From NCBI RefSeq assembly GCF_026914185.1, contig NC_070558.1, forward strand, positions 620,001 to 684,000: a DNA stretch of 64,000 nt, in the 5' to 3' direction. The translations under genes were made by a program, and so were the position numbers. Below, piece by piece: positions 1 through 11,097 of this stretch (positions are counted from its first letter, which is position 1; each line of letters opens with the position of its first letter). Source of the DNA: Puccinia triticina. Taxonomy: Eukaryota > Basidiomycota > Pucciniomycetes > Pucciniales > Pucciniaceae. The notes under the pieces were generated by a model that was given only the letters and a program-made list of their open reading frames with translations, was not told the DNA's origin and searched no databases.

Positions 1-463
1 TGGTAGGTCTCTTAATTTAGGATTTAGAGGGACATCTAGAGCTCTCTAAATTTGAGGACTTCCCGTCAATCTGGGAACTCAGATTTTTCCAGATTTTGCG
101 GGGAAATCTGGGCTCGATTGTCCCAAATCCTAGATCTGCCTAGATTTCCCTGCAAAATCTGGGAAAATCTGGGTTTCCAGATCAGCGGGAAGTCCTCCAA
201 TGCCAGTACTGGGTGACCGGATGACTTCCCGTCGAGATCTGGGAGTCTCCCAGAAACAATCTAGAGCCCAAAAAGCTAGATTTCCCTGCAAAAATCTAGA
301 CTTTTTGGGTCTAAAGCGGCATCTGGGAGGGTGCCAGATCCCACGGGAAGTCACCCACTTCCTGTCAAGATCTGGGAGCCGCTCAGATTTCTTTTGAAGC
401 CTCAAGACTTGAAATCAAGATTTCCCTGAAAAAAAAAAAAAAAAAAAAAAAAAAAACGGACTT

Positions 464-562
464 ACTTTGCGCACTGCGAAAAACACTTTGCGCACTGCGA
501 AAAACACTTTGCGCACTGCGAAAAACACTTTGCGCACTGCACAGTGCGCGGATTCCCAAACA
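464..562. repeat. 21-bp tandem repeat in the left arm
   Basis: About four head-to-tail copies of a 21-bp unit (CACTTTGCGCACTGCGAAAAA and variants), directly after an A tract of about 28 bases. The right arm of the element (about 2225-2285) keeps roughly one unit, so the copy number differs between arms. Confidence 0.8.
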
Positions 563-754
563 CTTTGCGCACTGCGGGTAAAACACACAAATTTTTGAAG
601 ATTTTTCTTGACCAATTAATAGAAAGGCTTCCCATTGGCCTCTCTGAATTTTTTGGGAGTTTTTTGAAGCATTCTTCTATGATTAAAAAAATCATTAAAA
701 ACCAGAAGAAATGTAGGATTTGGGCGCCTAAAAAACAAGGTTCCCATAGTCCTA

Positions 755-985
755 AAGTTTCAAATAATTTATTGAGTAATGAAACATGTAAGAACAGCTA
801 CTTCAAAAATTTTAGCCACTTTGTGCAAGCATATGAGTCTGAAAAATAAGAAACTTCACCACATATTAGCACATTGCATCTGAATTATCCTCATTTTTCA
901 GACCTGTATCCTTGCAAAAAGTGGCTGAAAGCTTCTGAAGTAGGTGTTCTTACATTTTCCATTACTCAATAAATGATTTGGAATT
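755..985. repeat. Inverted repeat (hairpin) inside the 2.5-kb element
   Basis: Bases from about 758 to 830 (TTATTGAGTAATG...CACTTTGTGCAAG) reappear in reverse complement at about 913-980 with a few mismatches. Together they form a roughly 70-bp stem with an 80-base loop. Confidence 0.7.
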
Positions 986-1257
986 GTGGGGCTATTGAGA
1001 AACCAGAACAGCTGTCTGTGAGCTAGGGAGGCCGTGATGGGAGGCTGACAACAAAGGAAGCAGAGGAGAGGAATGTTGCACCTATTGAGGTGCGTGGGAA
1101 TGACTTGGAACAAAGTATTGAGGCACCTCAAATACGGTAACGCTCTCATTTACCGTGCTGCGGGTTTGAACCGGTTAGGTTCGAGTTTAGGTTGATGAGA
1201 CAGGACAACCCTAATGTAGATGTACTTAGTTCAATATCATTTTCACTCCGTTGTACT

Positions 1258-1684
1258 ACATTCATCTTCATTACTTGTCAATCCAACCAACTCACTCAAG
1301 CTTCATCACTCGGTTCGCAGGTATGCCCGACTCCTCTCATCTTTGTCATTCGTTATCTCGGTCATTGTCTCTTCTCACACTGTTCTTCATCTTGTATCAG
1401 GTGTGCCTCCACCTGATTCGCCCGTCTGACTGTTCGCTGTTAGCTCACAGCATCCTCGCTGCCATAGGTTAGTATCATTGTATTCACACATTCATCTTCA
1501 TTACTTGTCAATCCAACCAACTCACTCAAGCTTCATCACTCGGTTCGCAGGTGTGCCTCCACCTGATTCGCCCGTCTGACTGTTCGCTGTTAGCTCACAG
1601 CATCCTCGCTGCCATAGGTGTGCCTCCACCTGATTCGCCCGTCTGACTGTTCGCTGTTAGCTCACAGCATCCTCGCTGCCATAG
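1258..1684 (+). repeat. Exon-like blocks A and B in unspliced and spliced arrangement
   Basis: Block A (63 bp, ends GGTTCGCAG) occurs at 1258-1320 and 1488-1550. Block B (67 bp, starts GTGTGCC, ends GCCATAG) occurs at 1401-1467, 1551-1617 and 1618-1684. A1 and B1 are separated by 80 bp (1321-1400) that begins GTATGC, is pyrimidine-rich and ends TATCAG, like a GT-AG intron. A2 joins B2 exactly where that intron would be removed, and B2 joins B3 directly. B1 is followed by GTTAGTATC, which looks like a second donor. This resembles unspliced RNA fused to a spliced copy. No open reading frame accompanies it. Confidence 0.75.
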
Positions 1685-2561
1685 TTTGCCCCCTGCCTGT
1701 CGTCCATTACAAAGATGAGTGACATTGCATAGGGAGCAAAAAGAGAGAGAAAGGAAAGAGAGAAAGCAAACCTGAGAAACCAGAACAGCTGTCTGTGAGC
1801 TTGGGAGGCCAACAACGAAGGAAGCAGAGGAGAGGAATGACTTATGCACCTATTGAGGTGCGCAGGAATGACTCGGAACAAAGATGAGTGAAGAAAAGAG
1901 AAAAAGGAGATTGGTACAACCAAATACTACAAACTAGCTACAAGAACCTAAACCTAATGTAGTGATGAACAGGGTTGTGCCGGTCCCGCTCCACGTGACT
2001 GACTTGCCGCAGTCATCCACCTCACCTCTTCTCTGGACTGTATCGTCACAGCTATGAGAATCTTGTCTTTTAGGCGCCCAAATCCCACATTTCTTCTGGT
2101 TTTTAATGATTTTTTTAATCATAGAAGAATGCTTCAAAAAACTCCCAAAAAAAATACAGAGAGGCCAATGGGAAGCCTTTCTATTGATTGGTCAATAAAA
2201 ATCTTCAAAAATTTGCATGTTTTACCCGCAGTGCGCAAAGTGTTTGGGAATCCGTGCACTGTGCAGTGGTGCAGTGCGCGAAGTAAGTCCGTTTTTTTTT
2301 TTTTTTTTTTTTTCAGGGAAATCTTGATTTCAAGTCTTGAGGCTTCAAAAGAAATCTGAGCAGCTCCCAGATCTTGACAGGAAGTCACCCAGTTCTGTCA
2401 TTGGAGGACTTCCTGCCAATCTGGAAACCCAGATTTTCCCAGATTTTGCAGGGAAATCTAGGCAGATCTAGGATTTGGGACAATCAAGCCCAGATTTCCC
2501 CGCAAAATCTGGAAAAATCTGAGTTCCCAGATTGATGGGAAGTCCTCAATTTTAGAGAGCT

Positions 2562-3045
2562 TTGGGGCAATTTATACATCTGACTCTGAGGCTCTCAGAT
2601 CTACAAATATGAACAGTCACTGGGAATTGAATCTTGGTTGAGTAAACCCTTTGAGAAAGGTTGGAGTAACACCACAAGCCTCCCTCAAGTTCCTACATGT
2701 CAACTGCTTAAGTTACAGTTGACCCATTTATTTTTGCAGTGTATATCATTCCAACTTCAAGTCATGTATCCCATGCCTTGTTGCCTTGTTGCCTTATTCT
2801 TGGTTTTTCCGTATATTTCTTTTCATCTTTTGTTTCACCCAAAATTCACCTGTTTTTGCCTCAAGATTCAAGAGTGTAGTGCCCTTTGGTGAAGAATAAA
2901 GAAAGTTGGTTCCATCCAGAGGGATTCCCAAAGCTGTACACCTAATTCTATGAGACAAGAGACAAAACTCAGGGTGTATGAATAATGAAAAAATAAATAG
3001 ATCAAATTTATCAAAATAAAATTTAGATAATTAGCCTACTGGAGC
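2562..3045. other. Intergenic, no gene seen
   Basis: AT-rich sequence between the DNA element and the 3' end of the first secreted-protein gene. The short open frame at 2638-2892 has no features of a real protein. Confidence 0.5.
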
Positions 3046-4079
3046 CTATTTGCGGATCATCCTAAAGATGAAAAATGCAGCCGCCACATCTTCGAAAGGT
3101 TTTTTCAACTTGGTTTTGGTCCAGATCATCGCTCGTCGAGAAGAACCCATCTTTGAGATTTCTTTGTATTTGATCAAATCTTCTTGTATTGTTTCATCAA
3201 AATTAGTAAGTTTCGCGTATTCATCGCATTGCGCCAGGCCGGAGAACAATTTCACAATCTTTCCCTGTTCACTCAGCGACAACTGCTCGATGGGCTTGTC
3301 AATGTGGCGAAGTTTTAACCCATTTATTTTCAAATTCAATATTGCGAGCATTCTTGCGACGTCTAATTGCTCATCCCGCCAACTAGCCATGTGAAAAAAT
3401 CCAGTTGGTTTCAAATTTTTGATTTCATCCATTGCCCTCTTGACCTGATCTTCTTTTCCGATAGATTCTTTCCAGATTTCAACTAAGTCAGGATACTCTT
3501 TTATAATTTTGTTTTTAAGGGAAGAGTAGGTGTATTTTTCTTCATGAACAGGCTGCCCGGCTTGATTTGTTACGACACCGTTTTGTAGGCTTGGGTTTTT
3601 TCCCCTCGTCTCCGGGTCGCTAGATCCACTAGGAAGGTATTCGCCACTGACCGGGTTAGTCACCTCAGATTTTTGGTCTATGAATTGTGTTGGCCCTCCT
3701 AAAGCGAAAGTTCCAGTGTCGACGCGCCCTGCGATACTGGAAACAAGGGATCACAGATGCTTTAGAATTCCCGCTAATCGCAATCGAAGTCACCTAAAGC
3801 TCTGGAGCGGAAATGAGCAAACCTTTCGCCGTCACTCTCCTCTTCACCTTCTTCAATGACTTGCAGAGTGGAACGAGGCATGGCACGTCTCGCTAACACA
3901 TGATTGTGAATATTCGATATTTCGGAGAATATGCTACTCGCCTCATGGGATACGGGATCTTGCAGGAGAGAATGATGACTACCCGGCAAAAGATTTCCGT
4001 TGTCCACTGATAATGGCCGCGCAAAATGTAAGTGATAGTGGGCAGATAAGGCCAAAAGGATTAGGAAGAGAGAGCACAT
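3046..4079 (-). CDS. Secreted protein of unknown function with WRxxxLDVxRML motif (322 aa)
   Basis: There are two exons on the minus strand: 4079-3794 and 3728-3046. They flank a 65-bp intron (GTGACT...CGCAG), and the joined frame is exactly 323 codons. The start is the ATG at 4079, which begins MCSLFLILLALSA, a clear signal peptide; the longer open frame upstream has no ATG. The middle is polar and rich in Ser, Glu and Arg. The C-terminal half (about residues 150-322) is predicted helical and holds SWRDEQLDVARML. The same motif occurs in the larger secreted protein just downstream (5369-7042), so the two are probably diverged tandem paralogues. There are no transmembrane segments after the signal and no catalytic motif I recognise. 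Secretion by a rust fungus makes it a candidate effector, but that is inference. Confidence 0.75.
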
Positions 4080-4147
4080 TGTGCTCAAGGAGTTCGAATA
4101 TCAATTCGTTAATGGAGCAAGGTCAGACAGAAGAGGGTATTGCACTT

Positions 4148-4157
4148 CTTTTATATC
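4148..4157 (-). promoter_or_regulatory. Probable TATA box of the 322-aa secreted-protein gene
   Basis: On the minus strand the sequence reads CAGATATAAAAGAAG, about 70 bases upstream of the ATG at 4079. This is a normal distance for a TATA element plus a short leader. Confidence 0.5.
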
Positions 4158-4169
4158 TGATTTTATGTA

Positions 4170-5368
4170 CTTTCACAGAACCACTCGGGTCGCAGAGGCA
4201 AAGTGCGCGCCCAGGGTACGCGTGTATCTTCTCGGGTGAAACCTGTTAGATACCTTTGGAAGGTGGGTCGCTGTATGATGGGCGTTTTCCAATGGCCCGG
4301 TGACCCGTGACGGCCTCTCCAGTTTAATAGGTTGAAAGGCTGGCCCCGGCAAACAACGGCGAGGGCTATTCGGACGCCCTATTGGCCCTTGGTAACTTTG
4401 CCACTTTACTCTCGCGCAACGCTGCCGGGTTCTGTGCGCACGGTTCCCGCAGTTTTTCGCCGACACCGCCACCTGCGCTAATGCACACACTGATGAGTAG
4501 GCGGCTTGTTACAGCGTCGCCGACGATTTCGCAGCGGCAGGACAGAGAAAATCTTCCAGAGAAATCGGGCAATACTATTACTGAGCAAACCTAGGCTCGA
4601 AACTTTCACGTTTGCTGTGCGTCATGGGCCAAAATCATATCTTCGTCAAACCCGTTCCCAGTGGTAAGCGAAACACTTCCGACAAGTGATATTGGAATTT
4701 AATCAGCTGACCTGACGGGCCGCGACGGCGTTGCCTACCATTACTTGAAACATTGTTGGAGACGGCGTCCGCTGAGACAACCTGACTTGCATTCCTACTC
4801 CTCCCCGGAGTCCCGATGGGACCAAGTTCTGTGTACCCCGATGCGAGACGTCTCCCATGCCGGCACTCGCCCAGGCTGAGGTGAGGCCCTCCGATTCGGG
4901 CCAGGATTTGCAGTGATGAGTCACGGGTTCCCTGAGTTCTTCTGCACACATGCGTGTACGGAAAGTTTTCAGTCCAAAATTTACGTTGTGCAAAACAACC
5001 GGGCAAATAGGTTACCGTGAGCTACATTTCTCGGTGTAATACTAGCTGAAAGCTCGATGGCTCAGCTGTGGATACATATAGCAGGATGGAACCCTATCAT
5101 AATCCAGCCCGAGATCTGTCACAGATATATACCCACGTGTTACAGGAAAATGATGCCTCCTTTCATGAAATGACAGGTCATGTGAAAGATTTTCTTAATT
5201 TTTTTGTCTGTTACTAACAGGAAAACACTGCGGAAAGTGAGAGAACAGACGAAACGGGAAAAGATTCAACAAAGTCTATCTAAGCTTTCGATGGCAATCG
5301 AATGTAAAATGTTTTTAATTATTAAAACCAGACTCAAAGACTTTTTTTAAAAAAACATGCTTTTCTTT
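4170..5368. other. Intergenic, no gene supported
   Basis: About 1.2 kb between the two secreted-protein genes. It is GC-richer than its surroundings at 4250-5000. Several overlapping open frames of 70-120 codons exist on both strands, but none has a signal peptide, a known motif or plausible splice sites. Confidence 0.45.
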
Positions 5369-7042
5369 TCAAGGGGAGCTGGAATCGCTGGCTGAATTGG
5401 ACAATTTGTCAGCAGGTTCCTCTTTGGTTCGGATCAGCTTGCTGGGTCGAAGCCATGCGCGGATTCGAAATGGGTCTAGAAAACTTTTAACGTTTTCTTT
5501 TACGTCCTGATTTTGAAGGATTCGATCTCCAGTTGGCCGAGGAGTTTTCGGAGGAGTTGGTGTTTTTTCGAGTTCTTCGCGAAGGCCGAGATACTTGAGC
5601 TGCGTATCTTCAGAGATCTGCAACAGTTCTTGATGCTCGAGACTTTCCAGCCAGGGTATATCTTGCGCGTTGTTGGGAAAAAATTGATCCTTGGCGGATT
5701 TAAAATTCTTGCGGTTGTCGAGTCGGAAATCGAGAGTTTTTCCTTCTCCGACTATTCCGTTCCTTTCTAGGCTATAGTCGAAAACCTTCAACATTCTAGG
5801 GACATCCAATCCTTGAGCTCTCCATGCAGAAATGGTCTCCGAAGGGATCTTGCCAGGATTCTTCATGTTTGCCAAAGCTTTCAGTAACTCAATCCGTGCT
5901 ATGTACTCGTCCTCTTTTAAATGTCCTCTCCAAGCCTTAGATAGTCCATGATGTTCGGCTTTGAGAACGCTGATTTGATCCAAGGTTTCCTTGGCTTTTT
6001 CAGCACCGAACGCAGGGAAAAACTCTTTTCCTCCGAGCGCGTTTCCAAATTTTTTAACTGCCTCAATGGGGAAAGACTTGCCGATTTCTTGTTCCGCTTT
6101 TTGCCAGTTCGCAACAATTCGAAACTGCTCCCTTTGTATGCCAAAAACATTATCCCTCCTCAAGTACTCCCTCTCAGTCAAGATTTTTCCGAAAAATTGG
6201 CGGAAGATGGAATGAGGAACTGGATTGGCCTTCTTCCACTCTGAAAGGGATTTGTCCGTGTCTGGATCCAATTTCATCATCGTGGTGGATTTCTTACTGG
6301 ATGCTGAGAAGGCTTGGTAATATTCGTCCAAAATTTGAGCTTCTTGACGGTTCAGTCTGTGTTTGACACGCAGGAGCCATGCGTTGAGCTCTATTTCATC
6401 CGCTCGATTAAACTGCGTTACAGTGCCCCGCGGGCCAAATGGTAAATACTCCTTAGCTTGATCCCAAAACGTCGTCACTCGGTCCCAATAAGTTTTTTCT
6501 GGAAGCTGAACCGGCGTTTTGTCAATTTCAACGCTGCTCGCGAGTTCACGGTAAATGGATTTGAGTTGGCTGGCGCTTTCAGAAGTTGCCACCGGAGCCG
6601 GAGACGTCTGGCCTGATTTTTCGACAAGTGAATTCTCCTGGATTTTGCCGGATGCCTCGGTTGAGGATGCCGACGAAATTGTACCTGAACTTCTTGGCGA
6701 GTCATCGAAAGACGAAGTGCGTGCAGGAGAAAACGTTTCCACCGAGTCGGTCGATGACCGTGAGCTGGACGAGTGATCACTTGACGACGGGAGGTCCACT
6801 CTTAGATCTTTTTCGGCCAAAGAAACGCCCGAGTTCTCTTTTAGTGGTTTCATAATGTCAAGGGGCCCAGCACTCGACGTGATCTGTGCATTTGCACGGC
6901 TGGCCGTAGCGATGTCGGTGGCAGCTTGCCCGTCGTGGGTGGATTCAATGGTCGTGCGTGCGGTGTTTATTCCTTTGAGCATTGGGAGAGAGTCATAAAG
7001 AGGAAAATGAGCCAAGAAAGTCACCAGTGCGACATACCGCAT
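5369..7042 (-). CDS. Secreted Ser-rich protein with WRxxxLDVxRML motif (557 aa)
   Basis: This is an intronless frame. I start it at the ATG at 7042, because it begins MRYVALVTFLAHFPLYDS, a signal peptide; the 12 codons upstream have no ATG. Residues of about 80-145 form a Ser/Thr-rich low-complexity linker. From about 190 onward the protein is charged and helical. A segment near residue 425 reads AWRAQGLDVPRML, matching SWRDEQLDVARML of the neighbouring secreted protein, with similar flanking spacing (NGI/NGL about 10 residues later). The C-terminus is Pro/Thr- and then Ser-rich. I do not recognise a family. Side-by-side position and the shared motif suggest a small duplicated secreted family. 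The helical Trp-containing repeat is faintly like oomycete WY modules, but I cannot show homology. Confidence 0.75.
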   Translation of the reverse strand: MRYVALVTFLAHFPLYDSLPMLKGINTARTTIESTHDGQAATDIATASRANAQITSSAGPLDIMKPLKENSGVSLAEKDLRVDLPSSSDHSSSSRSSTDSVETFSPARTSSFDDSPRSSGTISSASSTEASGKIQENSLVEKSGQTSPAPVATSESASQLKSIYRELASSVEIDKTPVQLPEKTYWDRVTTFWDQAKEYLPFGPRGTVTQFNRADEIELNAWLLRVKHRLNRQEAQILDEYYQAFSASSKKSTTMMKLDPDTDKSLSEWKKANPVPHSIFRQFFGKILTEREYLRRDNVFGIQREQFRIVANWQKAEQEIGKSFPIEAVKKFGNALGGKEFFPAFGAEKAKETLDQISVLKAEHHGLSKAWRGHLKEDEYIARIELLKALANMKNPGKIPSETISAWRAQGLDVPRMLKVFDYSLERNGIVGEGKTLDFRLDNRKNFKSAKDQFFPNNAQDIPWLESLEHQELLQISEDTQLKYLGLREELEKTPTPPKTPRPTGDRILQNQDVKENVKSFLDPFRIRAWLRPSKLIRTKEEPADKLSNSASDSSSP

Positions 7043-8526
7043 GTTGTGCACGAGATCAAAGCTTAGTTTGTGTGTCAACGGTGGAAAGACTGGAAGTAGT
7101 TAAATGAAAGGTGTTTTACTGTGTATGGTGTTAAGGGAAATCAAAACAAAAAAAGTGTGATGTTGTTCAGTGTTAGCTGAAGAGCTTGTAGGTAACAGGG
7201 AACTGTTTATTCCAATAAAAGTTGAGCTATTTCTGTGAAGGAGTGAAGTTGCGGACAACAATGCCAAGATGGGAAGTGCAGGACGTGGGGCGGGTTTGTT
7301 CGCAGGGAAAAGCTTTAAATACTCTCCCTCATGGTGATTTGGCCATCCGCACTCTTCCACTTGACACAGCCTTTCCTTCACGCGGTTGCCAGGTGTTGCC
7401 ATCTTCCTAACTTTCTGAAGGAGAGGCAGTATGTATACAGTCTTTCCGGATACGCAGGAATCCAATACCCAAGACTAATAAGATGTAGATTCTAAATGTT
7501 GTACCTTGCCGCCTACGGCCAGAGCAGCGAACGACGTGCTCTTGATACATGGAATCCAAAACAAGGGAAGCATGAATCGGGACTCGGTTGATGAAGTTTG
7601 CATTTTTTTTTCTTCATCGGGACGATGGGGTTCAATCCGGCGAGTGCCGGTGGCTTTGCGAGATGATAATTACCCCTATATGCGCTTCGGAGCAGTAGCA
7701 CATGCTTGGCTATGGTTGTGGGGAATCGAGGTCACCGGTGACCTTGATCAGGCAATGAAACTCGTTCACCATCGATCCCATCCGCCACCGAGGGATACCC
7801 CGACTTGATACGTACAAGGCTGTTGTCGGCCAGCCTGCCAGACCCTTGGTGATGAGATTGGAGGCATGCAACCCCTGCAAGTGTTTTGAAGAATCCCGAA
7901 CACCTGGTCTAGGCAAAGGCCGAAGAACTCCAACTGGATAATTTATATTTATGTACCAAGTTGAATTTTGCTTTGTGTTTGATTTATCTCCCAAAAAATC
8001 ATTGGAGGAACGCAGAACGCAGCTTGTAATTATCCCCCTTTTTGTCTCTGGTGAGCTGTTGTATTGCAATCATCTGTGAAATGAGAAGGATAAATAGACT
8101 ATGGACATGGGATGTATATATATGTGTGTTTTTTAAGAAAAAAGGAAATTGATAACCCCATTTATTACTATATGTAAAGAAACAGTGGAGGCACGAGTCT
8201 TCAATTGAAAAAACAATTTAAGCAGCCCTATTGGGAGTGACGACTCCCAGGCCAAAAGAAGCAACAAGCAATTTTTGTAAGAAAGCTGGGCCAAGTAAAT
8301 AGATGTGTATGTATGTATCAAGGGGGTTTGGTTATACTCAGAGATAATCATCTTCTCTCCAGCAGAGAAAGAGAGACAGAGATAGAGAGAAGTAAGATCT
8401 AAAGCAGTTTTAAAGAGAAATTTTCATTTTGACCATAGAACACATCTTGACATTGGAAAGGAAGAAGAGAGAACAAATCAAATGGAAGGAAACATCAAAA
8501 GAAAATGCCTGTTTTAGACCGCCCTT
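7043..8526. other. Intergenic, promoter side of the 557-aa gene and 3' side of MAS1
   Basis: No gene supported. It includes a TATTTAAAG-like element on the minus strand near 7315. Short frames at 7100-7465 and 7506-7808 look like chance. Confidence 0.45.
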
Positions 8527-10423
8527 CTACCAAGTAAGAGATGACATGTTGGCCCGGATGCGGTTGTACTCCAAAAGACCCTCGACCCGACCTAGAGCGG
8601 CCACAGCAATCTGAACGGCAGCGCAAAAAAAAAAGAAAAGAAAAGGATGCTTAGTTCATTGATATGATGACTGCAGTGATAGTCGGGATGTCACTTACAT
8701 CCTTATCCCAGAGGTACTTTTGAGCAACACGACGGATCGTATCCGGGGTGACAGCCTCAACAGCGATCTGGATCTCCTGCGGGGTCATACGTTTGCCGGA
8801 GGTGACCAACTGTCTGCCGATGTCGTCGGCGATATTGTTGGATGAGTCCAAGCTGAAGAGCATGCTGGCCTTCAACTGGGATTTTGCCCTGGCCACCTCG
8901 ATCTCGGTTGGAGCGGTGGACATGCGCTGCCATTCACGCAGGGTGATGTAGACTAGGTCGTCGATGTTGGTCAAGTTTTCGGAGACCATGTAGATCCCCC
9001 AGAGGCCGGTATCGGAGTAGGAGGTCGAGAAGGAGAGGAAGCTGTTCACGAGGTTGTTGCTCGACAGTGCGTGGCTCAATCGGGAGCTCATCAAGGGGCT
9101 CGAGCCCAGCGATCGGTCCCAGTTGCCGAAGATGGATTGCATGACCAACATCGGGAAGAGGTCGGGGGAGTTCCAACCGACGCCTTCGACGGCGATCGCG
9201 AGGTTGATCGTGTCCATCGTGTCGTCTCGGATGCGCACTTCGGAACCGGTGAAGCCTGTGGGTTTGATCTGGCCCCGCCCGCCGAGTGGGATCGGCGAGG
9301 AGGAGGTGGGTAGACTGCCCAAGTTCTTGCTGGCCAGCTCAACCAGTGCCTCGTGCTCCAATCCGCCCGCGCCGACGAGGACCATTCGGTCGGCGGTGTA
9401 GTTGGACTTGATGTATTCGACCAGATCCGGGCGTTGGATGGACATGATGGCTTGCTTGGGGCCGAGGATGGTCTTGCCGAGATCTTCTCCCTGGAAAGCG
9501 ACGGCATGCAAGTGATCGAAGACGACCTCCTCGTGTGCCTTGTCGACTTCTTCTTGTTCACGTAGGATCACACTCCTCTCTCTTTCGATCGCGCCTTCGT
9601 CTAGTTTCGAGTTTTGCAAGATGTCGGAGATGATCTCGACCACCTTGGGTACATCGTGACTGAAACTACGGGCGAAGTAGCATGTCTGTTCTCGAGATGT
9701 GTATGCATTCAGATGCGCTCCCAAGTTTTCGATTTCTAGCTCTAACGAATGTTGGGTTCGCTTTTGGGTACCTATAGAAAAAAGCGATTGAACACCAAGC
9801 ACACATGTTGAGTCCCGATTGACAAGATTATTTGAGTTGAGGTTGTTTCAAAAATACCTTTGAAGGCTAAATGTTCTAAAAAGTGGGCGGTCCCGCCATG
9901 CTTGTCAGCTCGACTTCCACTGTCAATCTTTGTATTTTTGTTTTTTGGAAACAAGGCGCGATAGGCTCAGTACCAATTCCTAATGAGGGGTGGAATCGGA
10001 ACATGTGTGACTTACCCAAATACCGACGGTAGCTGTTTGAGAGTGAGGGTGAGGCTCGGTGGCTACGGTCAACTGAAGACAAAAGTGATTATCTATCAAT
10101 GCTGATCGTTCTAAAGAAAAGTGGCTCGTGATCACTTACGCCATTGGGTAGAGTCGAGATCCGGGTCTGGGGGAACGTTGAAGAGGGTGCGATTGTAGCC
10201 AGCGATCTGACAGAGGTGGATGGTACGGCCTAGAAAGCCAGGAGAGAATCGGCAGCGATTCGATTGGCGACCCCGCAAAGAGGGAAAGAGAAGATTGGCG
10301 AATGAGTGTTTGGGTTCAAGATGGAGGGTTTATTTTAATGGACTGAGTTCTTACGATCCGGCGAGTGGCTTGGGTGCGCAGGGCCTGGGATGGTTTGCTG
10401 AGGAGGAACCGTGAGGCGGACAT
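8527..10423 (-). CDS. MAS1: Mitochondrial processing peptidase subunit beta (480 aa)
   Basis: This is the catalytic subunit of the matrix peptidase that removes targeting presequences from imported proteins; it works as a dimer with the alpha subunit. Six exons on the minus strand give an uninterrupted 481-codon frame: 10423-10355, 10229-10140, 10072-10016, 9927-9858, 9771-8699 and 8610-8527. All introns are GT-AG with GTAAGT-type donors. The N-terminus (MSASRFLLSKP, Arg-rich, no acids) is a presequence. Next come ISTLPNGLTVATEPHPHSQ and the M16 zinc motif HFLEH (HxxEH) around residue 99. The glycine-rich segment and the M16 C-terminal domain follow, ending in EGLLEYNRIRANMSSLTW. The length fits yeast Mas1 (462 aa). 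The last exon is too short to appear as an open frame and was found by homology of its translation. Confidence 0.95.
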
Positions 10424-11097
10424 GGGGTTCTGGCTTGTCGGTTGGTCTTCGGTGGTGGTGGTGGCTGGGGTGGGGTGATGTGGTTCGTGGTGGCTGGTGC
10501 TGTGCTGGGCCCTGGCTGCTCCCGGCTGGGGATCGTCATCCGGTCCGACCGAGCCAGCCGAGGCCCATCGGGGAAAACAGGGGGCGCTCCAGAGGGGGGC
10601 CAGCTGCTGCGCCAGGCGGGCGAAGGGGGCTTGCATCCATCCACCAATCACACCTGGTCTAAATGTGCACTCTGTTGCCTACGCCACTCGGCGATCATCT
10701 CCTCTGCCGTGGACCATGGCGCGTCATGATCTGCGGCAGACAAGATGAGGTTTCGGGGGATTGGCACCAACAGTGCTGCCGGCGTGGGTTCCCGGATTGA
10801 CCATGGTTTCTTGAGCAAGTGCCGCAGGATTCAAGGTCCCTCGAGCAGTCCGTCCTCATCGTGCTCAAGATAAAGGCCTGTGGCTGAGATGGACACCCCT
10901 CCTCATCCCACAGAACATCGCCCATTCGAATTGGTATACTCCCTAATCCGCTTCATCTAGCTCTTCTCCAGAATCACCCTCCGGACGAGATTGAAAAGCT
11001 TTGATCTTGAGTGTATCACTGTACGGTTTGACTAAGTTAACGTAAATTAAACAGAAGACAATCACCGCCCACTCCCACAACCAGACAGATTTTTATC

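Larger units (their letters stand above)
40..2561. mobile_element. 2.5-kb DNA element with long terminal inverted repeats
   Basis: The left arm (about 40-740) is repeated in reverse complement in the right arm (about 2063-2561). Both ends read AGCTCTCTAAA/T-TTGAGGACTTCCC from the outside in. The left arm carries about 150 extra bases (roughly 220-370), a tandem repeat and a long A tract; the right arm has the matching T tract. The core (about 745-2060) has no convincing protein-coding gene. It contains a hairpin, a roughly 110-bp direct repeat (1001-1114 and 1777-1881) and the exon-like blocks listed separately. I could not find a clean target duplication, so the superfamily is open. A fragment of the same family lies at 34795-34920. 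It is probably a non-autonomous DNA transposon or foldback element. Confidence 0.7.

Noticed and set aside
464..562. CRISPR-like array
   Set aside because: Units are contiguous without spacers and the genome is eukaryotic.
4173..5006. Several overlapping frames of 70-120 codons on both strands
   Set aside because: GC-rich stretch gives chance frames; none has family features or plausible splicing.
7100..7465. Open frame of 121 codons on the minus strand upstream of the 557-aa secreted gene
   Set aside because: No motif, no signal peptide, lies in the promoter/leader region of a gene on the same strand.
9091..9561. Long frame inside the MAS1 main exon
   Set aside because: Out-of-frame shadow of a well-supported gene.
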